From contig CAJIZL010000016.1 in NCBI GenBank assembly GCA_905182035.1, positions 26,812 through 90,811 on the forward strand: DNA of 64,000 nucleotides, read 5' to 3'. The number at the start of each line of letters is the position of its first letter. Position 1 is the stretch's first letter. The notes under the pieces are model-generated. The model was not told the origin of the DNA and ran no database searches. It saw nothing but the letters and a program-made list of their open reading frames with translations. The position numbers and the translations under genes were made by a program. Of this stretch, positions 61,093 through 64,000 are shown piece after piece. The stretch is from Oceanospirillaceae bacterium ASP10-02a. GTDB lineage: Bacteria > Pseudomonadota > Gammaproteobacteria > Pseudomonadales > Balneatricaceae.

Positions 61093-62112
61093 ATGTCTCA
61101 TTATACGGCTTATTTTGCCGCCACTTGTCTTAGTTTATTGATTGCCACCACGCCATCGTTAGCTAACGATGCACCCAAAAAAGAACTTACGGTGTATACC
61201 TACGATTCCTTCGTGTCAGATTGGGGTATGGGACCACTCATAAAACCCACCTTTGAAGAGCAATGTGGCTGCACATTAAATCTAGTGGGCATGGAAGACG
61301 CTGTTGCCATGTTGCAGCGCCTAAAGTTAGAAGGCGCATCCACAAAAGCTGACATAGTGCTAGGGCTAGATTTAAACTTAGTCGATGACGCTAAAAAAAG
61401 TGGTCTGTTTACTACCCACACAGTGGATACCAGCGCTTTAGAAATGCCCATTGATTGGCAAGACGATACCTTTGTGCCATTCGATTATGGCTACTTTGCA
61501 TTTGTTTACAACACCGAACTTATGCCTAACCCGCCTAAGAGTTTAGATGAGTTAGTGAACGCTGGGCCAGAATTAAAAATTATCATTCAAGACCCACGTT
61601 CAAGTACGCCAGGATTAGGTTTATTATTGTGGATGAAGTCTGTTTATGGTGACAACACCGATGCAGCTTGGTCCAAACTGTCTGACAATATTTTAACCAC
61701 CACCAAAGGTTGGAGCGAAGCTTATTTTAGTTTGTTCCTAGCGGGGGAAGCCCCCATGGTATTAAGCTACAGCACTTCTCCTGCCTACCATATGGCTATT
61801 GAAGGTACAGAGCAATACCAAGCGGCTGCGTTTGAAGAAGGTCATTATCTCCAAGTGGAAGTTGCGGCTAAGCTTAAGGCGTCTAAAAATTCAGAGCTTG
61901 CCGACGATTTCCTCAACTTCATGGTGAGTGAGGGCTTTCAAAAACACCTACCCCTAAGCAACGTGATGTATCCTGTAAACACGCCTACAGACATGCCAGA
62001 AGCCTACGGTAAGCTAATTAAACCTGCCCAGGTATTGCAGCTAGATACTGCTCAAATCAATCAAAACCGCAAACAGTGGGTTAATGATTGGCTTAACATC
62101 ATGACTCAGTAA
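61093..62112 (+). CDS. thiB: Thiamine/TPP-binding periplasmic protein ThiB
   Basis: ThiB captures thiamine, TMP or TPP for the ThiBPQ ABC importer. The 339-residue protein has a signal peptide (about 1-24, ending SLAN), KELTVYTYDSFVSDWGMGP, DIVLGLDLNLVDDAKKSGLF, VPFDYGYFAFVYN and DPRSSTPGLGLLLWM, all typical of ThiB/TbpA. The TPP riboswitch upstream confirms the thiamine link. The permease (thiP) and ATPase (thiQ) genes that normally follow are absent here. Confidence 0.94.
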   Translation: MSHYTAYFAATCLSLLIATTPSLANDAPKKELTVYTYDSFVSDWGMGPLIKPTFEEQCGCTLNLVGMEDAVAMLQRLKLEGASTKADIVLGLDLNLVDDAKKSGLFTTHTVDTSALEMPIDWQDDTFVPFDYGYFAFVYNTELMPNPPKSLDELVNAGPELKIIIQDPRSSTPGLGLLLWMKSVYGDNTDAAWSKLSDNILTTTKGWSEAYFSLFLAGEAPMVLSYSTSPAYHMAIEGTEQYQAAAFEEGHYLQVEVAAKLKASKNSELADDFLNFMVSEGFQKHLPLSNVMYPVNTPTDMPEAYGKLIKPAQVLQLDTAQINQNRKQWVNDWLNIMTQ

Positions 62113-62133
62113 GGTCTTAGCCTCTTAGCGTAG

Positions 62134-62370
62134 GCCTGGAGCAGAGCAAAGCAGTTGGCTGGCTATTATAGGGGCCAACGCCTTGGTTTGTTGCCAGCCT
62201 TGCAGCAATTTATCTTAGGCATTATATTTTACTGTGTGTTGATGCCTTTTGGCCTAGTTATCAAGCTCTTTGGTAAAGATTTACTTTCAAGAAAGCTTGA
62301 TTACACATTATTGACTTACAGAATTGTTAACAGTGAAGAAATTGAAACCAGTATGAAGAATCCATTTTAA
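62134..62370 (+). pseudogene. Truncated SxtJ-family membrane protein gene
   Basis: The open frame from 62134 (no ATG; TTG at 62155) encodes about 71-78 residues that match the C-terminal part of SxtJ-family membrane proteins: a helix FILGIIFYCVLMPFGLVIKL, the motif LFGKDLLSRKLD, and an ending MKNPF where the family has a SM-x-PF-like end. The N-terminal helices of the family are missing. The stop overlaps the start of the next remnant as TAATG, preserving the normal coupling of this gene pair. Family call is from memory of the motif; truncation is inferred. Confidence 0.55.
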
Positions 62371-62477
62371 TGTTAGATCTAAGTAAAAATTTATGGGGCT
62401 TCATGAAAGCTCGCAAGAAGTTTTAGTTAGCACCGATTATTTTTGTTTTATTGCTACTTGGAGCCTTAATTGTACTG
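62370..62477 (+). pseudogene. DUF5989-like gene with an in-frame stop
   Basis: From the ATG at 62370 the frame reads MLDLSKNLWGFMKARKKF, then a TAG at 62424-62426 where the family has Trp (a one-base change from TGG), then LAPIIFVLLLLGALIVL. This matches DUF5989, a roughly 50-residue single-helix protein normally found after an SxtJ gene. After 62477 the expected C-terminal residues are replaced by unrelated sequence, open to 62546. So the gene is broken twice. Confidence 0.55.
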
Positions 62478-62684
62478 CCTGCGTGCTTTTGGTATGTGTC
62501 GTTAAAATTGATAAGCAAGTCCAATAGTGCAAACTGTGAAAAGTGATTCGAGAGTGTACTAGCCATGTAGCAAGTCGGGTTGGGGTTTGTTGAAATACTG
62601 CCTACGCTCGTGCGATAGGTATCACCAAAAGGAGCAGTAAAATACACTGGATATCGACTGAGCGATGGCCGTCATGTATTAAAA
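62478..62684. other. Non-coding stretch after the SxtJ/DUF5989 remnants
   Basis: No recognisable gene, RNA or terminator is seen here. It is probably decayed sequence left from the event that removed the rest of the SxtJ/DUF5989 locus. It ends at the stop of the leftward MFS gene. Confidence 0.45.
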
Positions 62685-63857
62685 TTAACCACGGGCATGC
62701 CGATGGACCACTGATAATAGAGCCGCGGCCAGGACCGAAACCAGGCTAAAAGCGGCGGCAATCAGTAAAGCTAATTGGTAGTCTCTACTTATATCGAAAA
62801 GAAAACCTGCAAACCATGGACCAAGCAGTCCGGCGCATCCCCATGCTGTAAACACACGGCCATAAATTCTAGCACTGTCCTTAACGTCAAACAGCTTTGC
62901 GATGGCGGCTGGATATGCCGCAATGGTGCCGCCGTAGGCAAAGCCGATAACACTTAAGCTAATCAAGAGCCCGCCTAACCTTCCAAATACGACCAAACTA
63001 ATGAGTGCGCTAGTTGTAATCACAGCCAACACGGCCAGCAAGCCTTCTGGTCTCACTTTATCAACGAGGCGACCACCAATCAGACTGCCAAGCAAATTAA
63101 AGGCTGCTATCACCATAGGCGCGAGCCAGGGCGAAATGCCTGGCTGCAATGCGGCTGCAACCCCAGCAGCATGACCAATGACCATGAGGCCAGCTAACAC
63201 CCCTCCAAAATATCCGAGCCACAAGAGCTGCTGACTTCGAAGTGAAGCGGAAGTGGTGACAGAGCGATGCTTATCTTGGAGAAATTGTGCCCCAACGCAC
63301 TTGAGTATCGCCCCACTAAATATGCCTGAGGCTAGCAACACGGCCGTCAGCGTCACCATTACAGCTCGAAAACTAAGGGTTTCTAATATGGCACTAAATA
63401 GGGTGGGGGATACAACTGCTCCAAAAGCATACGCTGCTGTCACAACGCCCATAGCCAAGCCTTCGCGCCCAGGATTGGCCTGAGCCGCAAGTTGCAATCC
63501 AAACCCATAGCCAAGCCCATTGGCTGCACCGAAAATTACCCCATAACCCAGCCACACAGCCGAGAGAGACGCCCCCACCCCGGCGATAAAAGTCCCGATA
63601 GCAGCTAACGTGCACGAAGCCATAATGATAGCAGCGGGGGATGATCGGCCATAAATGCGATGGCCAAGTAACACGGTAATAGATAACGAGACTAAAGCAA
63701 GAGAATAGGTGAGTGAGACAGCAGAACGTGTGGTGAGAAACAGTGTTTCGAGTGGAACCAAAAGTATAGAAAACGCATGGATTGATCCAAGCGCGGCAGA
63801 AACAATAGCTGCTGCAAGAAGCACTAGTGAGCTTTGGCTAAACTTAGGGTAAATCAA
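62685..63857 (-). CDS. MFS transporter, OFA (oxalate/formate antiporter)-like
   Basis: A 390-residue transporter with 12 predicted helices. The first half contains GVIFGAANGLGYGFGLQLAAQANPGREGLAMGVVTAAYAFGAVVSP (about residues 108-153), the characteristic region of OFA-type carriers of monocarboxylates; the second half has GSLIGGRLVDKVRPEGLL and a helix-11 region GRVFTAWGCAGLLGPWFAGFLFD. Likely substrate is a small carboxylate, but this is a family-level guess. Transcribed leftward as a single gene. Confidence 0.85.
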   Translation of the reverse strand: MIYPKFSQSSLVLLAAAIVSAALGSIHAFSILLVPLETLFLTTRSAVSLTYSLALVSLSITVLLGHRIYGRSSPAAIIMASCTLAAIGTFIAGVGASLSAVWLGYGVIFGAANGLGYGFGLQLAAQANPGREGLAMGVVTAAYAFGAVVSPTLFSAILETLSFRAVMVTLTAVLLASGIFSGAILKCVGAQFLQDKHRSVTTSASLRSQQLLWLGYFGGVLAGLMVIGHAAGVAAALQPGISPWLAPMVIAAFNLLGSLIGGRLVDKVRPEGLLAVLAVITTSALISLVVFGRLGGLLISLSVIGFAYGGTIAAYPAAIAKLFDVKDSARIYGRVFTAWGCAGLLGPWFAGFLFDISRDYQLALLIAAAFSLVSVLAAALLSVVHRHARG

Positions 63858-63966
63858 TCTATGACCTCTTTATCAATTAGCTTCGCTTTAATGTTGGGTC
63901 ACCCCTCAACAGCTAACATTGCATAATTTATTTAGCATAGATACATCTTAGGCTAGCCTCGAGAAT

Positions 63967-64000
63967 ATGACTGAACCCGATTCAAATCTAGATCAGTTGC
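63967..64000 (+). CDS. Possible start of a gene cut by the window edge
   Basis: An ATG at 63967 opens a frame MTEPDSNLDQL that runs without a stop to the end of the window. It is divergent from the MFS gene, where a regulator would be expected, but eleven codons are too few for any family call and the ribosome site is weak. Confidence 0.25.
   Translation, partial: MTEPDSNLDQL

Noticed and set aside
62423..62647. Leftward 74-codon frame after the DUF5989 remnant
   Set aside because: It is antisense to recognisable DUF5989-like sequence and has no resemblance to a known protein.

Overview
The window is a stretch of bacterial chromosome, very probably from a marine-type gammaproteobacterium near the Pseudomonadales/Oceanospirillales. 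The evidence is gene order. mrcA facing a pil/hof cluster, then aroK-aroB-damX-gltB-gltD-hemE, is the order known from Pseudomonas. So are lptM-lysA-dapF-DUF484-xerC-yigB with cyaY divergent, hemC-D-X-Y, and rho followed by ubiD. Base composition is moderate and even. The genome is tightly packed, with many ATGA/TAATG overlaps and several convergent genes that share stop-codon bases. I see no rRNA, tRNA, CRISPR array, prophage or insertion sequence.

Layout. 1-5.6 kb: leftward operon from lptM through lysA, dapF, a DUF484 gene, xerC and a yigB-like phosphatase to a ybiB-like gene. 5.7-9 kb: cyaY, argH, a gene-poor gap and a secreted nuclease. 9-18 kb: mrcA, divergent from a strongly reduced pilMNOPQ/hofMNOPQ cluster in which the N, O and P functions look fused into one protein; then aroK, aroB and a DamX-like gene. 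18-34.9 kb: glutamate synthase (gltB, gltD), hemE, small enzymes, trmB, hemCDXY, rho and ubiD. 35-45.4 kb: a complete glycerol module with repressor glpR, kinase glpK, ABC importer glpSTPQU plus binding protein glpV, and glpD. There is no GlpF-type facilitator. Candidate GlpR operators lie in front of glpV and just past the end of glpR.

45.4-54.3 kb: two small lipoproteins; a three-gene envelope operon (RND permease, LolA-like periplasmic protein, outer-membrane barrel) of unknown substrate; and a leftward operon of a MoxR-type AAA+ ATPase, a CoxE-type VWA protein and a fusion of a Bfd-type [2Fe-2S] domain to an alpha/beta hydrolase. 54.4-60.7 kb: a GlxA-type regulator, a HAD phosphatase, purE-purK, an ornithine-cyclodeaminase-family gene, a small K+ channel, a DUF3445 haem-oxygenase-family gene and a LysE exporter. 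60.8-64 kb: a TPP riboswitch controlling thiB without thiP or thiQ, decayed remnants of an SxtJ/DUF5989 gene pair, an MFS transporter, and what may be the first codons of another gene.

Most worth following up: the [2Fe-2S]-hydrolase fusion coupled to the AAA+/VWA pair, the three-in-one PilN-PilO-PilP-like protein, the complementary degenerate ATP sites predicted for GlpS/GlpT, the orphan riboswitch-controlled thiB, and the SxtJ/DUF5989 remnant.
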